Source of the DNA: Mastigamoeba balamuthi
Lineage: Eukaryota > Evosea > Mastigamoebida > Mastigamoebidae
Length of the DNA stretch: 64,000 nucleotides
Direction of reading: 5' to 3'
Assembly (NCBI GenBank): GCA_902651635.1
Contig: CACRSC010000046.1
Span: forward strand, 136,476 to 200,475
Part shown: piece after piece, positions 1-10,631 of the stretch
Numbering within the stretch: the stretch's first letter is position 1
Layout of the letters: the number at the start of each line of letters is the position of its first letter
Position numbers and translations under genes: made by a program
The notes under the pieces: generated by a model
The model's database searches: none
Told to the model about the DNA's origin: nothing
What the model saw: the letters and a program-made list of their open reading frames with translations, nothing else

Positions 1-507
1 TCGCACAGCTGCGGCGCCAGCAGCGCCCAGACGAGCGTGGCGTTCGCGACGGCCGCCGACGGGGCCGAGCACACGTACCGCGCGTACCTGGGGCCGTGCA
101 GCGAGACCGCCGCGACGCTGAGGATCGCCCCCCTGGGCGACGAGCCCGCCAGCGGCGCAGTGGCGACGCTCGGCGACGTCCGCGTCGGGCAGCTCGCCGC
201 GGTCGATGCTCGCGCGGTGGCCGCCGACGCCAGCAGCTACGGGACGTCGGGGATGTCGGAGGAGGTCTGCAGCGACGACAGCGACGACTCTGTGGCGCCC
301 AGCACGCCCGCGGAGCACAGCAGCGCTGCTGGCAGCGGCAGCCACAGCGGCGCGGGGCAGCACAGCAGCAGCAAGGGGCAGCACAGCAACAGCCACCCAG
401 GCGGCCAGGACTCCAACTCGGGCGATCATGTGCGCAGCGCCGGCGGTCGCGTATACTCGGCGGTGGGGGCACTGCTGTGCACTAGTGCTGCCGTGCTGCT
501 GTTCTAG
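1..507 (+). CDS. 3' part of a short cell-surface paralogue (beta-sandwich domain + Ser/His-rich stalk + hydrophobic tail)
   Basis: The frame is open from the window edge to a TAG at 505-507, so the 5' end is missing. The stretch from about 37 to 180 (FATAADGAEHTYR, then GAVATLGDVRV) matches exon 3 of the large metalloprotease-family genes at 22.6-34.8 and 47.1-50.5 kb, best the copy at 26.8-30.5 kb (FTTAADGAEHTYR). After that, this protein does not continue into the HExxH, beta-helix or LamG parts. It passes into a Ser/His/Gly-rich linker of about 75 residues and a final hydrophobic run (SAVGALLCTSAAVLLF), as in GPI-anchor signals. I infer a short anchored relative carrying only the N-terminal domain. 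Whether an upstream exon with a signal peptide exists cannot be seen. Confidence 0.75.
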   Translation, partial: SHSCGASSAQTSVAFATAADGAEHTYRAYLGPCSETAATLRIAPLGDEPASGAVATLGDVRVGQLAAVDARAVAADASSYGTSGMSEEVCSDDSDDSVAPSTPAEHSSAAGSGSHSGAGQHSSSKGQHSNSHPGGQDSNSGDHVRSAGGRVYSAVGALLCTSAAVLLF

Positions 508-919
508 GAGGAGCGCCCTTCGCAGCTCAACTCACTTCCCTCGCCTTGGAACAACGGCCGAGTGGCATTTCAATTGTTACCAAGGCATTGTTCTCTCTAC
601 TTGATGACAAACTGCGGAATGCTTGTGCCCCGCCGCAAGAACCGTTTGGAACGGGTGTTCTGTCCTCAACCAAAAGTCGAATCATCTCGCATGAATCGAT
701 TGGCCGCGGCGTGTTTGAGTCTTTTTCTTCGACAGAATCGAAGCATCGCGGACCTCACCCGTGACACTGCGCACCGTGATCCAGACCAGACCATGTTATT
801 TGCACTCGCCTAAAACTGAATGTCGTTCATTATTTGTGTTGCGTTTGGCCAAATAGCGAATTTCAAAATAGCCGCAGTGTCAAGTGATAATGTCCCGGCG
901 CGCCATTGCTGCTACCACC
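508..919. other. intergenic, convergent 3' ends
   Basis: This stretch lies between the 3' end of the surface paralogue and the 3' end of the MFS gene. It is less GC-rich than its surroundings and its short open frames look random. I see no gene in it. Confidence 0.6.
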
Positions 920-2856
920 TCACGGAGCCACAATCTTGCGGTCGGCATCGGGGACAGACGAGAGCTCGATGACGGGTGTCGACGGCATGGCGTCCCTGGA
1001 CGTCGACACTTTGGCTTCGCTCCTCTTCTTGCACGACTTGAACTTGCCGCCCAGCGCCAGAGACACGACAAACGCGAACCCGGCGAGGGCCGCTGTCAGA
1101 ATGAACCCGTTCCTGTAGCCGCTGTCCAGCGGCACCTGTGTCGCGGTGTAGATGATCTCCACCTCGCTGGAGCTCGTCTCGTGGTAGCCAACGGGGAAGT
1201 TGACGAGGGGGGCGTTCTTGAACATGATCATGTTCAGCGCCACTGGGCCCACGGCGCTGCCCAGGATCCGCATCAGCGTGTTGGTGCCCGATGCGATGCC
1301 AAACTGCTCGGGCTTGGTGTTCTCCGACACCACGTTGATCAGCGACACGAACACTCCGGTCATCCCAAAGCCAGTCGCTATGGTGAGCCCGAAAATGTCA
1401 GTACGGACTAAGCAGAAGAGCCAAGAGAGCGGGGTGGACTCACCGATGTTGATGAGGACCGCCTGGGTGGTGTTCTCGTGGAACTTGATGTAGACGCCCG
1501 AGCAGACGACCATCACCAGAGTGCCGCCCATAATGAGCCACGGGAAGCCGACCTTATTTCCGAGGATGGCGAGCACGGGGGCCGTGGGCAGCTGCACGAG
1601 GCCGATGGGAAGCAGCAGCAGCCCGATCTTGATGGGGTCCGTGTAGCCGAACTTGAACTGGTAGATGTACGGCAGCATCTGGAAGAACGAGAACATGCAC
1701 ATGCCGACGATGAACGAGACGCAGCCCACCGTCAGCAGGTTGCGCTGCAGCAGCAGCGCCACGTCGACGAGCGGGTCCTTGATGAACTTCTCGGTGACGA
1801 CGAAGCCGACGAAGACCGCGCAGCCGATGATGACGAGGCAGAGCACGACGGCGTCCTTCCACCCGCGCGACTCGCTGAGCGTGAGGCCGCAGAGGATCAT
1901 GATGACGGCGATGCTGAGCAGCACAGAGCCGATGGGGTCGATTCTGCGCCCCTGGGTCCGCGGGATGTTGGGCATCGTGAAGAAGAACGCGATGATGACG
2001 AGCACGAGGAACGGTATGTAGCACAGGAACACGTACTCCCACCGCGTGCCCGCGCTCTCGAGGCCCTTGATGATGGCCGCGCCCCCAATGAAGCCGAACG
2101 AGACGCCGACAGAGAACATGCTCGAGATGATGCCCACGGCCACGGGCACGAAGCCCTTCGGGAACGTCTTCTTGATGGCGGAGAAGCAGAGGATGAAGAT
2201 GCCCATGCCCACGCCCTGGATCGCGCGGAACACGATCAGCACGAAGATGTCGCGCGCCAGCCCGCAGCCGATCTCGCCGACGAGGTAGACGACCAGCGAC
2301 GCGATCGTGATCCACTTGACGCCGAAGATGTCGCCCAGGGACCCCGCCAGCGGCGTCCACACGGCGCCGACCACGTTGTATCTGCAGTCGCGGAGGGCCC
2401 GAGGGGGGAGAGCAAGCGCAGTGGGGCGACACGTGAGGTTCAGTGACATCATTAGCCTGGATTCGCATTCCGCGGAAAACTTAGAAGGGGAGGGCGCGCA
2501 GTATTCGGTGGCGCATAGCGGGAGAGAAAAACGGTGCGTACGCGGTCATGGTCCAAGGCACCCACGATTGGTGGTCGGGGTACTGCATGGTGAGCCTCGG
2601 GAGAGCCGGTGAAATCGTTGTCTCAGTCGCCATCACGCTGCAGAGCGCCAGTGTTGCAGTCTTTACGTCAGCCTATTTTTGGCAAAGCCGGGGGCGGTTT
2701 TTTTCCGGGGGTGCGGCACCTGAGGGCCAGCAGCAGCATCTCCACCAGCAGGAGGACCTGGCGCACGGTGAGCTTCTGCTTGGGATCCGGGGCAGCATCC
2801 CTTGATATAGCGCCGTCAGGGCCCGCTACTGACGCGTTGTCCGCACTGCTGGGCAT
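920..2856 (-). CDS. MFS multidrug/drug:H+ antiporter-type transporter (DHA2-like), 4 exons
   Basis: Exons on the minus strand: 2856-2720, 2637-2542, 2381-1444, 1407-920, all phases matching, about 552 residues. Exon 1 starts MPSSADNASV and ends in a first helix (LLLVEMLLLALS) that runs across the splice into the TTISPALPRL motif of MFS helix 1. Exon 2 joins through WTMTA|YNVVGAVWTPLAG to the helix 2-3 loop GSLGDIFG, the standard MFS signature. Further hydrophobic segments follow and I count about 14, as in the DHA2 family. The last intron (1408-1443) is only 36 nt, is in frame and has no stop, so retention would insert 12 residues. The role is probably proton-coupled export of small organic compounds; the substrate cannot be told. 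Family placement is from motifs and helix count. Confidence 0.85.
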
Positions 2857-3353
2857 CTGGTGGCAGAATTTAATAAATATTGAGATGAGCCTGCGGTATC
2901 TGCGGCGGTGACGAGTTTTACGGGGAAAACGTTGCGTCTCTGACATCACCTGTGGGGTCGTGCTGCGGGGCCTCCCGATTGCACGCACGGGCGTATCTGT
3001 GTGTGGGGGCCTGCTTGGCGCTCTCTCCGCCACTCATGTGTGACATCAGGATTGTCCGTGGCGTGGCATGAACTCAAAGTGCACCTTCTCACGAAAAAGA
3101 GAAGCCAGCTTCGACAATCCTGATAGCAAAGCCCGCAGCCAAAACCAGACAGAATAATCGCTGGGTGCTGACTCACCTTGCGCGTACAGCGGAAGCAGAA
3201 GCAGACGGGGAAGTACACGTTTTTCAACGACAAATGCGGTGTGTCGAGTATTGTGAAGTCAATCGTATCCGGAAACGAGGGTCGCGGCTCTTCCACAGCG
3301 GCTCCTCTGGCTTCCACACACGTGCAAGAGGGAAGGGGGGAGGAAGGGGCTGC
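2857..3353. other. intergenic
   Basis: This is the upstream region of the MFS gene and the 3' flank of the coiled-coil gene. Open frames here are short and unlike any neighbour. No feature could be supported. Confidence 0.5.
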
Positions 3354-6300
3354 TCAGAAGAGCCCGTGCTCCTTCTTGTGGTTTTGCTGCTTCCACAGCG
3401 GCTGCTTGTAGAACTGCTCCCTGTTCATCTTGAACACCTCGGCAAACTCGCTGTCGCACAGGTACGTCTCCAGCTTGCTCGCCATGACTCCCGCCGGCAG
3501 CGGCTTGCCCTGCAGCTCAGCCAGCGAGTAGAACCCGTCCTTGCCGCCGGACGACCCCGCAGGCCGCGCGGTGGTCGGCGTGCTGGCCAGGTGCGTGGGC
3601 TCCGCCGCCGTCTCCTTGGACCGCGGCCTCGCGCGGATGAACGGCGAGTCGTAGAGCTGCTTCACGTCAAAGTGGTGCCGCTTGGCCCCCGGAGTCTCGT
3701 TCTTGGACGCCGCGCGCGCCTCGAGCTTCTGCAGCTCGCTCTCGGCAGCCTTGCGGATGGTCTCCTCCTCGGCGCGCTTGCGCTCCTCCGCCGCCAGCCT
3801 CTGCTGCTCCTCGGCGAGCTTGGCCTCAGCCTCCTTGCGTGCGCGCTCCTCCTTCTCCTCCTCCTCCTTACGCCTGCGCGCGGCATCCTCCTCCTCGGCG
3901 CGCTTCCTCTGCTGCTCCTCCAGCCGCTTGGCCTCGGCCTCCTTGCGCTGGCGCTCCTCCTCGGCCTTGGCCCTGGCGAGCTCCTCTGCAGCGCGTCTCT
4001 CCTCTTCGGCGGCCCTCCTTGCCTCCTCGGCCCGCTTGGCCTCGGCCTCGGCCGCGAGGCGAGCTTTCTCCTGCTCCTGGCGGACGCGCTCCTCCTCCGC
4101 CTCGCGCTGCGCCTTGGCCTCGGCCTCCTTGCGTCTGGCCTCTTCCTCGGCCGCGAGGCGCTCCTGTTCCTTGCGCTGCTCCTCAGCGACGCGGGCCTCC
4201 TCTGCCTCGCGCATCGCCTTGGCCTCCGCCTCCTTGCGCTCCTGCTCCTTGCGGCGCTCTTCCGCGAGGCGGGCCTCCTCAGCGGCGCGCTCCTCCGCTT
4301 CACGCTGCGCCTTGGCCTCGGCTTCCTTGCGAGCCTCCTCCTCCTTGCGCTCCTGCTCCTTACGGCGCTCCTCCGCGAGGCGAGCCTCCTCCGCGGCCCT
4401 CTCGGCAGCCGCGCGCTCCTCGGCCTCCTTGCGCCTGGTCTCCTCCTCGGCCGCGCGGCGCTCCTGCTCCTTGCGCTGCTCCTCCGCAAGGCGTGCCTCC
4501 TCGGCAGCGCGCTCCTCAGCCTCCTTGCGCCTGGCCTCCTCCTCGGCCGCGCGGCGCTCCTGCTCCTTGCGCTGCTCCTCCGCAAGGCGTGCCTCCTCCG
4601 CAGCCTTCTCCGCCGCGATACGGGCCTCCTCGGCAGCGCGCTCCTCAGCCTCCTTGCGCCTGGCCTCCTCAGCGGCAATGCGCTCCTGCTCCCTGCGGCG
4701 CTCCTCTTCTGCGAGACGGGCCTCTTCGGCGGCTCTCTCGGCAGCAGCGCGCTCCTCTGCCTCGGCGCGCGCCTTCTCCTCTGCGATGCGCGCCTGCTCA
4801 GCGCGCTCCTCGGCCTCCCTGCGGGCCTTCTCCTCGGCATCCGCGCGCTCCTGCTGCAGCCTGGCCTCCTCGGCTGCCCTCTCCGCAGCAGCGCGCTCCT
4901 GCTCCTCCCGCAGTGCCTTGGCCTCCGCCTCCGCGCGGGCCTCCTCTGCCGCCCGCTCCTCCGCCTCGCGGCGCGCGCGCTCCTCGGCCTGTGCCACAGC
5001 GGCCTTGGCCTCCTCTGCGAGACGCGCCTGCTCCGCGGCCTCGTCGGCCTCGCGCTGGGCCTGCAGCTGCTTCAGGCGGCGCTCCTCCTCCTCGAGCGCG
5101 CGCTGCTCCTCCTCCGCGGCGGCCACGAGGCGCTCGCGGGCCTCGCGGATCTCCTGCTCCTTCCTGAGCAGCTCCTCCTCCTCGGCCTGGACCCTGCGCT
5201 CCTCCTCCAGCGCCTCCTCTGCGAGCCTCTTGGCCTCGAGCTCCTTCTGCTCGATCTCCTTCATCCTGCGCTCGGCCTCGTCGACCTCGGCGGCAGTGGC
5301 CGCTTCCGCGGCGGCCTCGAGCAGCTCGTGGGCCTCGTCGGCGACCTCCGCCACGAGCTTCCTGTCCGCCTCGTCGGCCTCGGAGCCCGCGGCCGACGAC
5401 TCGCCCTTGATGATCTTGGCCTCGAGCTCCGCGGCTGCGCGGGCCTCGTCGATCGCCCTCTCGACGGCTGCGCGCTCTTCGGCAGCGGCTCTCTCCTCCC
5501 GCTCCTTCTGCTCTCTGGCTTCGCGCGCCTCGTCCGCCGCCTGCTCGGCCAGCAGCTTCTCGCGCTCTGCGCGCAGCTGCTCCTCCTTGCGCCTGAGCTC
5601 CGCCTCCTCCTCGGCAGCGGCCCGCTCCTCGCGCTCCCTCCGCTCGCTGGCCTCGTGGTCGCGCTCCTCCGCCAGCAGCCTCTCGCGCTCGGCGCGCAGC
5701 TGCTCCTCCTTGCGCCGGAGCTCCTCCTCCTCGGCCTGCTCGCGCGCCAGCTCCTCGTCCCTGCGGCGCTGCTCCTCCTCGTGCTTCTCGCGGGCGACCC
5801 TCTCCTCCTCGGCCAGGCGCTCCTGCGCTTCTCTCAGGTGGGCCTCCTCCGCGGCCCTCTGCTCCGCCTCGAGCTGCCGCGCCCTCTCCTCGGCCTCGGC
5901 GCGCTCGTTCTCTGCCGCCATGAGGTCGCTGCTCGCGACGCGCGCGGCGAGGCGGCGCAGGTCCTCGGCCTCGGCCCTGCGCCTCGCGGCCTGCTCGTCC
6001 GTATCGCTGTCCTCCGACCCGCTGGACAGCGGCCTCGACGACGACGACGTGGGCACGCGCTGCGCCGCCTCCGCCGCCGCCGCTGCCTCGCTGCTCTGCT
6101 TCGGCTGCTCCGCGGCAAGCTCGGCCGCGCGGGCGGGGAACGCGGGCTCGTCGTGCACCCCCTCGTTCACGATGGCCGTGAGCGGGCGCTCCTCTCCGTC
6201 GGACTCCTCGTCGGAGCTCTCCGCAGCGCCTGTCGCCGCGGCCCCGGCGTCGGCCGAGGGCGCAGCAGAGGGCGAGGTGGCCGTGCGGGGCCTCTCGACG

Positions 6301-7334
6301 GCCTGCCTGGCGGGCGCCTGGGGCTCGGCGCGCTGCTCGACTGCCTCCGCGGGCTCCGGCGTGGCAGGTGCTGCCGCTGCGCAGACCTCTGCCTTGGGCT
6401 CCGCCTCCACCGCCTCTGGCCTCGCGATGTCCTCGTGCGGCTCGGACGTCTCCGGCCTCGCAGGCTCCGCGTCCTGGGACGACGACGTGGCTGGCCTGCT
6501 GCCTTGGCTGGCGGCAGACGCTGCCCTCGGAGAGTCCTGTGCCGGCTTCTGCTGCTCCGGAGCCACTGCCTCCTGCTGCTTCCTGCTGCTGCTGCTGTGG
6601 CTGTGCCTTCTGCGGCTGCTTCGGAGGGGGCAGCGGAGACCTGCCCAGGACCTTCTTCCTCAGGGCCTCCCCCTCGAGGATCTCATCGTCATCCGAGTCG
6701 TCGTCGTCATCGTCGTCGTCGTCCGTGTCGCTGAGGTCGCTCGAGTCGTCTGTCGTCGACAGGTCGCTCGAGTCCTCCGTCGTGTCGTCCGTGTCGTCGT
6801 CGTCGTAGTCCGAGTCGTCGCTGTCGTCGTCGTCGTCGCTGTCGTCGGAGCTGGCAGCTGCCTTGCTCTTCTGTGCCGCCTGCCTTGCAGCTGGCTTGGG
6901 CTGGGCAGCTGCAGGCGCTGCCTTGTGCTTGACGCCCCTCAGCACGCGCTTCTGCCCGCCCGCAGGTGCAACGCTCTGCTGCGCCGCCTTGGCAGGCCGC
7001 TTCTGCACCTGCTCCTCCTCTGCGAAAAGAGGGGGGAGGTCAGCACACTGGGGGTCGCGGGGCTCAGCGGCGCGCGTGGTGCCGGGTGGTTTTGGAATCG
7101 CCTCCAACGCCCCCCCCGCTGTAAGTGCGGGGGTGGATCTGGGGGCCACACAGGCACAGGGCGGCATTTCGCCAGGCAAGATAGCCCGAAACTAACCGCA
7201 CTACTCTTCTCTCCCTCCTGTCCCGGTGCACCACCCGCGGCACAGCACGAGCGAGCGGAGGGAAAGGGGCGCGGGTCGGTACCCTCGGATTCTGTGTCGG
7301 GGGGAGTGCTGTATTCCGAGTCTGAGCTGCTCAT
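3354..7334 (-). CDS. giant charged coiled-coil protein with C-terminal villin headpiece
   Basis: Exon 1 is 7334-7283 (MSSSDSEYSTPP). The intron 7282-7020 ends in a pyrimidine-rich TTTTCGCAG. Exon 2 is 7019-3354, giving about 1238 residues. Order: a Lys/Gln/Ala segment; a strongly acidic Ser/Asp tract (about 6860-6670); a Gln run; a Pro/Ala/Ser-rich acidic part; then about 750 residues of Glu/Arg/Ala/Lys-rich helix (AEERRKEQER-like units) expected to form a long coiled coil or single alpha-helix. The last 50 residues (ETYLCDSEFAEVFKMN, then PLWKQQNHKKEHGLF) are a villin headpiece, a known F-actin-binding module. I infer an actin-linked strut or crosslinker. The frame changes by one base within the CAG-rich stretch around 6570-6660. 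The cause may be a missed tiny intron, a repeat-slippage error or a real frameshift. Confidence 0.85.
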
Positions 7335-7635
7335 GGCGCCGCTGTGGGTCTGCCCGTGGCCTCTATGTGTTGCCTTTTAATGAATTAGGGGTTAACCGCC
7401 CGAGATATTTTTTCTCGCAGGCACCTGACGTGGCGCGCAAACCACCTAACTGACTAACTGACGGGGGGTGGGGGGTTTGGAATCCTCGTTCTCACTTAGC
7501 GACAGTGTCTGTGGGTTTGGTTAATTCTAGTTCGTAAATGCGTATGTGTGTGCGTGTGTGTGTCAGCGAGTGTGCAGTTGTAGTTGTGTTGCTGTGTGCG
7601 AGTGTCGCTGCCGCCCTGCGTGAGGGGCTCCGCGG
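7335..7635. other. intergenic
   Basis: Upstream region of the coiled-coil gene and 3' flank of the Cys-rich membrane protein. It holds a short TG/GT-rich microsatellite-like tract near 7541-7565. No gene seen. Confidence 0.5.
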
Positions 7636-9632
7636 TCACCTCGTGCTGAGCGCGAGGCTCGTGCTGGAGAACACCGTCGACGCCGGCGCCTCGGTGAAGA
7701 CGGGCGGCGTCGCCTCGCTGCTGGCCCCGCTCCTGCAGAGGTACACGGGCCCCGTCGCCGGCCCCGACGAGTGCGACGACAACGTCGGCGGGGGCAGCGC
7801 CGTCGCCGCCTGCGGGTACCCCATGTCGTAGACGCCCGTCGCAGCGAAGCTCTGCTGCTGGGCGCCCGTCGAGCTCAGCACGGGCGTGCCCCCGACGAGC
7901 ATGACGGGCATCGGCTTGCCGTTGGCGTCGTAGAGGATGGCGCTGGGCGGGGCGCTGCCGAGGCTCGTGATGAGGACGGGGTTGCCCGACGAGTCCGTGT
8001 GCGCAGGCGAGGCGTCCTCGGCGACGGGGATGCAGTTGACGCCGCTGTCGGCCATCTCGACGGGGTGGTTGACGTCGGGCTGCTGCTGGCCGCGGCTCTT
8101 GACGACCCAGAGCAGGATCACGATCGCGATGAACACGACGATCACAAAGGCCCCTGCGCAGCTCACCGACACCGCGATCGCCAGCACGTTGGTCTTGCTG
8201 TCCCCGCCGCCGGCCTCTGCCGAGGTGAGGGGATCAGACAGTCAGCAATGGGGGTACGTTTGTTTTGTTTTGTTTTGTTTGGCGTTTGTTCTGTAAAGCG
8301 GTGCGGTGCGTGCAAGTGCAAAGACGGAGTGCTGGGAGGAGTGGCGCACTGAGGCAGAAGCCCTTGCTGTCGGGGGTGTAGTCCCCGAGGCAGAAGCACG
8401 TGGACAGGCAGCTGGGCGACGAGTCGCACTGCTCGCCCGCGTCCAGCCTGCCGTTGCCGCACTTGCTGCAGTCGATCGAATCCTTGTCGCTGTCCAGCGT
8501 CCACCCCAGCGCGCTGTTGCACGTGCAGTTGGCCAGGCACCCCTGCCCTGCCACCTCGCACTCCTCGTCCCCATCCCGCTTGCTGTTCCCGCACGCTGTG
8601 GCGAAGACGAGGGGGTCAGCGGAAAAGGAATCGCGTTCCGGGTCTCTGCGGGGGAAAAAAAGAAAAGACGGGTCTCGGGCAGAAAGAAACGGCCCGGTGC
8701 GGCCCCGACGTGTGGTCCCACGCGAACGGAACGCCCAACCGACGTTTTGAATTGCAGTTTCGCGAATTTGAACAAACAAGAAAAACTCGAAAAATGTAAA
8801 AGCGAAAGAGGCGCTGCGGGGAGGTGGTGGGGGGTGGGGTGGGGCACGCACGGGAGCAGGCCTTGAGGGCGGCGTTGAGCGGGGCGCCCGCGGGGCACTT
8901 GCAGTTGCGGCAGTTGGCGTCGATGGCGATGTCGCAGTCCTCCGCGGGGCCCAGGGCGCTGGCGGGGTCCCTGACGCCGTTGCCGCAGCGCGGGGCGGTG
9001 TAGATGCTGACGGCGAGGTTGAGCTTGTCCTGGCCCACCCAGATGCTGGCGTCCGCGTAGCTGCAGCGGCCCGTGACGAGGTAGAAGCCCGCGGCGAGGC
9101 CCTGGGCTGCCTGGTTGAGGTTGCCCCTGAAGATGTCGCTCATGCCGTCGGGCGTGTCGCAGAGGTACCGTATGGGCAGCTCGGGCAGGTCCGACCACGT
9201 CGCGAACGTCGCGTCGCTCTTGCCCCAGTGTATATAGCACGAGAGGCCCTCAGCTGTGCGGGGGAGAGGGGTTGGTTTTTCTTCAGTTAGCACACCGACG
9301 AGATGTCTGCGCAGGGGAGTAGGCACAGCGCCGGGTGGGAGCCCTATCAAAACAGCCGCGTGCAGTGCCCGCTCGGAAAAATAGAGGCAAACAAACAAGG
9401 GGTATCCCCGACAGCTGAGGGGCAGAGGCGCGGGGCGGAGGGGCTGGGACCGACCTGGCCCGCGGCCCCTGGTGGCGTCGAGGGAGACGGTGATGTTGAG
9501 CTCGACGCCCATGACGGTGGTGCCGTTGACGTGCATGGGGTAGTTGGGGTACATGAAGGCCGTGCCCTGCACGACTGCACAGTGCAGCGCAAAAACCGCG
9601 ACGAAAACGACGGCGTGGCGAAAAGAGGGCAT
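7636..9632 (-). CDS. type I membrane protein with Cys-rich CGNG repeats, 4 exons
   Basis: Exons: 9632-9455, 9253-8852, 8595-8350, 8216-7636, phases consistent, 468 residues. Residues 1-23 (MPSFRHAVVFVAVFALHCAV) form a signal peptide. An unrecognised ectodomain of about 130 residues follows. Next come Cys-rich units of the CGNG-x-RD-x-GEECD kind (RCGNGVRD, ACGNSKRDGDEEC, KCGNGRLDAGEQCD), which resemble the DUF4215/TIGR02232 repeats known from bacterial and protist surface proteins. A single transmembrane helix (AGAFVIVVFIAIVILLWVV) starts just after the exon 4 junction, and a cytoplasmic tail of about 130 residues is rich in Pro/Ser/Ala. It is probably a surface receptor or adhesin; the ligand is unknown. 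Start 9632 was chosen because it gives the signal peptide directly. Confidence 0.8.
8259..8281. repeat. (TTTTG)n microsatellite
   Basis: A short pentanucleotide run lies inside intron 3 (8217-8349) of the Cys-rich membrane protein gene. Confidence 0.7.
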
Positions 9633-10631
9633 CGTGCGGGTGGGGGAGGTGGGGCAGGCCACCGTTAGCGAACTCCGCTCGGGTTTGCGGAGGCCGAGGG
9701 GGTGCGGATTTCTCTCGGGTGTTGTGTGTCCACACCGATGGAAAGATAATTAAAAAGTGTGTGATCAAGCCTGAGGCAAAACTGCACATTCTGGGAAACT
9801 TCTCGTGCAACACTGTGGCGCTGGCCCAGACGTGGTTGCCGAATGAACCGTGCTACACGCTATCCAGTCGCGCGGGCACTTGGATGTATGTGGGAGCCGA
9901 GTTCCCGAGTCAAGATGCGAAAAACAGGGAAAACACCTACTTCTCTGCATAGTTTTTCGGGGTACGAAAAGTGCACCTTCCGATTCGTGATGGGTCACCA
10001 CGGAAGATGCAGTGTGAGAGTGAGAGAGTTCAGCGCATCAGTACTTTCAGTCGTGCAGTGATGACATTGGATTTATCTCTCAGAACTGGAAAATATGTCC
10101 GAGCCCGATGAGCATAAGGGACTCTTCAGGTTGAATTAACCCCGCCCTAGAACAGAGTGGTTCTGATCTCAACGGGTAAGGGTTGAGCTGAAGGCATTGC
10201 CTCAACAAGAAATGGTATGCCAAATTTCTTGCTCTTCTACTAGCATAATCAATTGCTATTTCCCTTTGTAGGCAGTCACTGCAGTAATAATTAGCCACTG
10301 CAACATGGCACAGTAGTTCAGAAGGAAGGAAGTAGCAGCTTGGGGCAGCTTCGCCGCTGGAGGATCAGCAACCAGAATTGGTGATACCTTCCACACTATT
10401 TCATGGACTTCTGATGTGGACTGAGTCTTGGAGTGGGCGAGTATTTATCAACGAGCGATGGGATTGGTCTGCGAGCCAGCACTCGACCAGAAGAATCTCG
10501 AGATCTCTCCGTCCACGACTCCGAAAGATCTTTCCGGAGCAAATCTCTGGGACGCACAGCCGCTCTCCCTGTGTGGAACGCGTCCGCAGCCAGCAGCCCC
10601 GTCCCCCGCGAGCCCCCCTGCCCCCGACCCG
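9633..10631. other. divergent intergenic region
   Basis: About 1 kb between divergently transcribed genes: Cys-rich membrane protein (-) and MYND protein (+). The part from about 9740 to 10330 is AT-richer than the coding DNA. The frame of the MYND protein stays open upstream of 10632 with two further ATGs (10428, 10458), so its N-terminus could be longer. No RNA gene or repeat was recognised. Confidence 0.5.

Noticed and set aside
1478-2446. Plus-strand open frame of 322 codons opposite the MFS gene
   Set aside because: Asp/Glu/His/Arg/Ala-rich translation with no domain; it mirrors the hydrophobic codons of a well-supported MFS gene.
3165-7380. Two open frames of over 1100 codons on the plus strand
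   Set aside because: They are antisense shadows of the Glu/Arg/Ala/Lys-rich coiled coil: stop codons are rare opposite GC-rich GAG/GCG/CGC codons, and the translations are low-complexity Leu/Ser/Arg runs with no domain.
10080-10300. Possible small RNA gene in the AT-rich intergenic stretch
   Set aside because: I could not fold it into a tRNA, 5S or snRNA pattern and found no internal promoter boxes.
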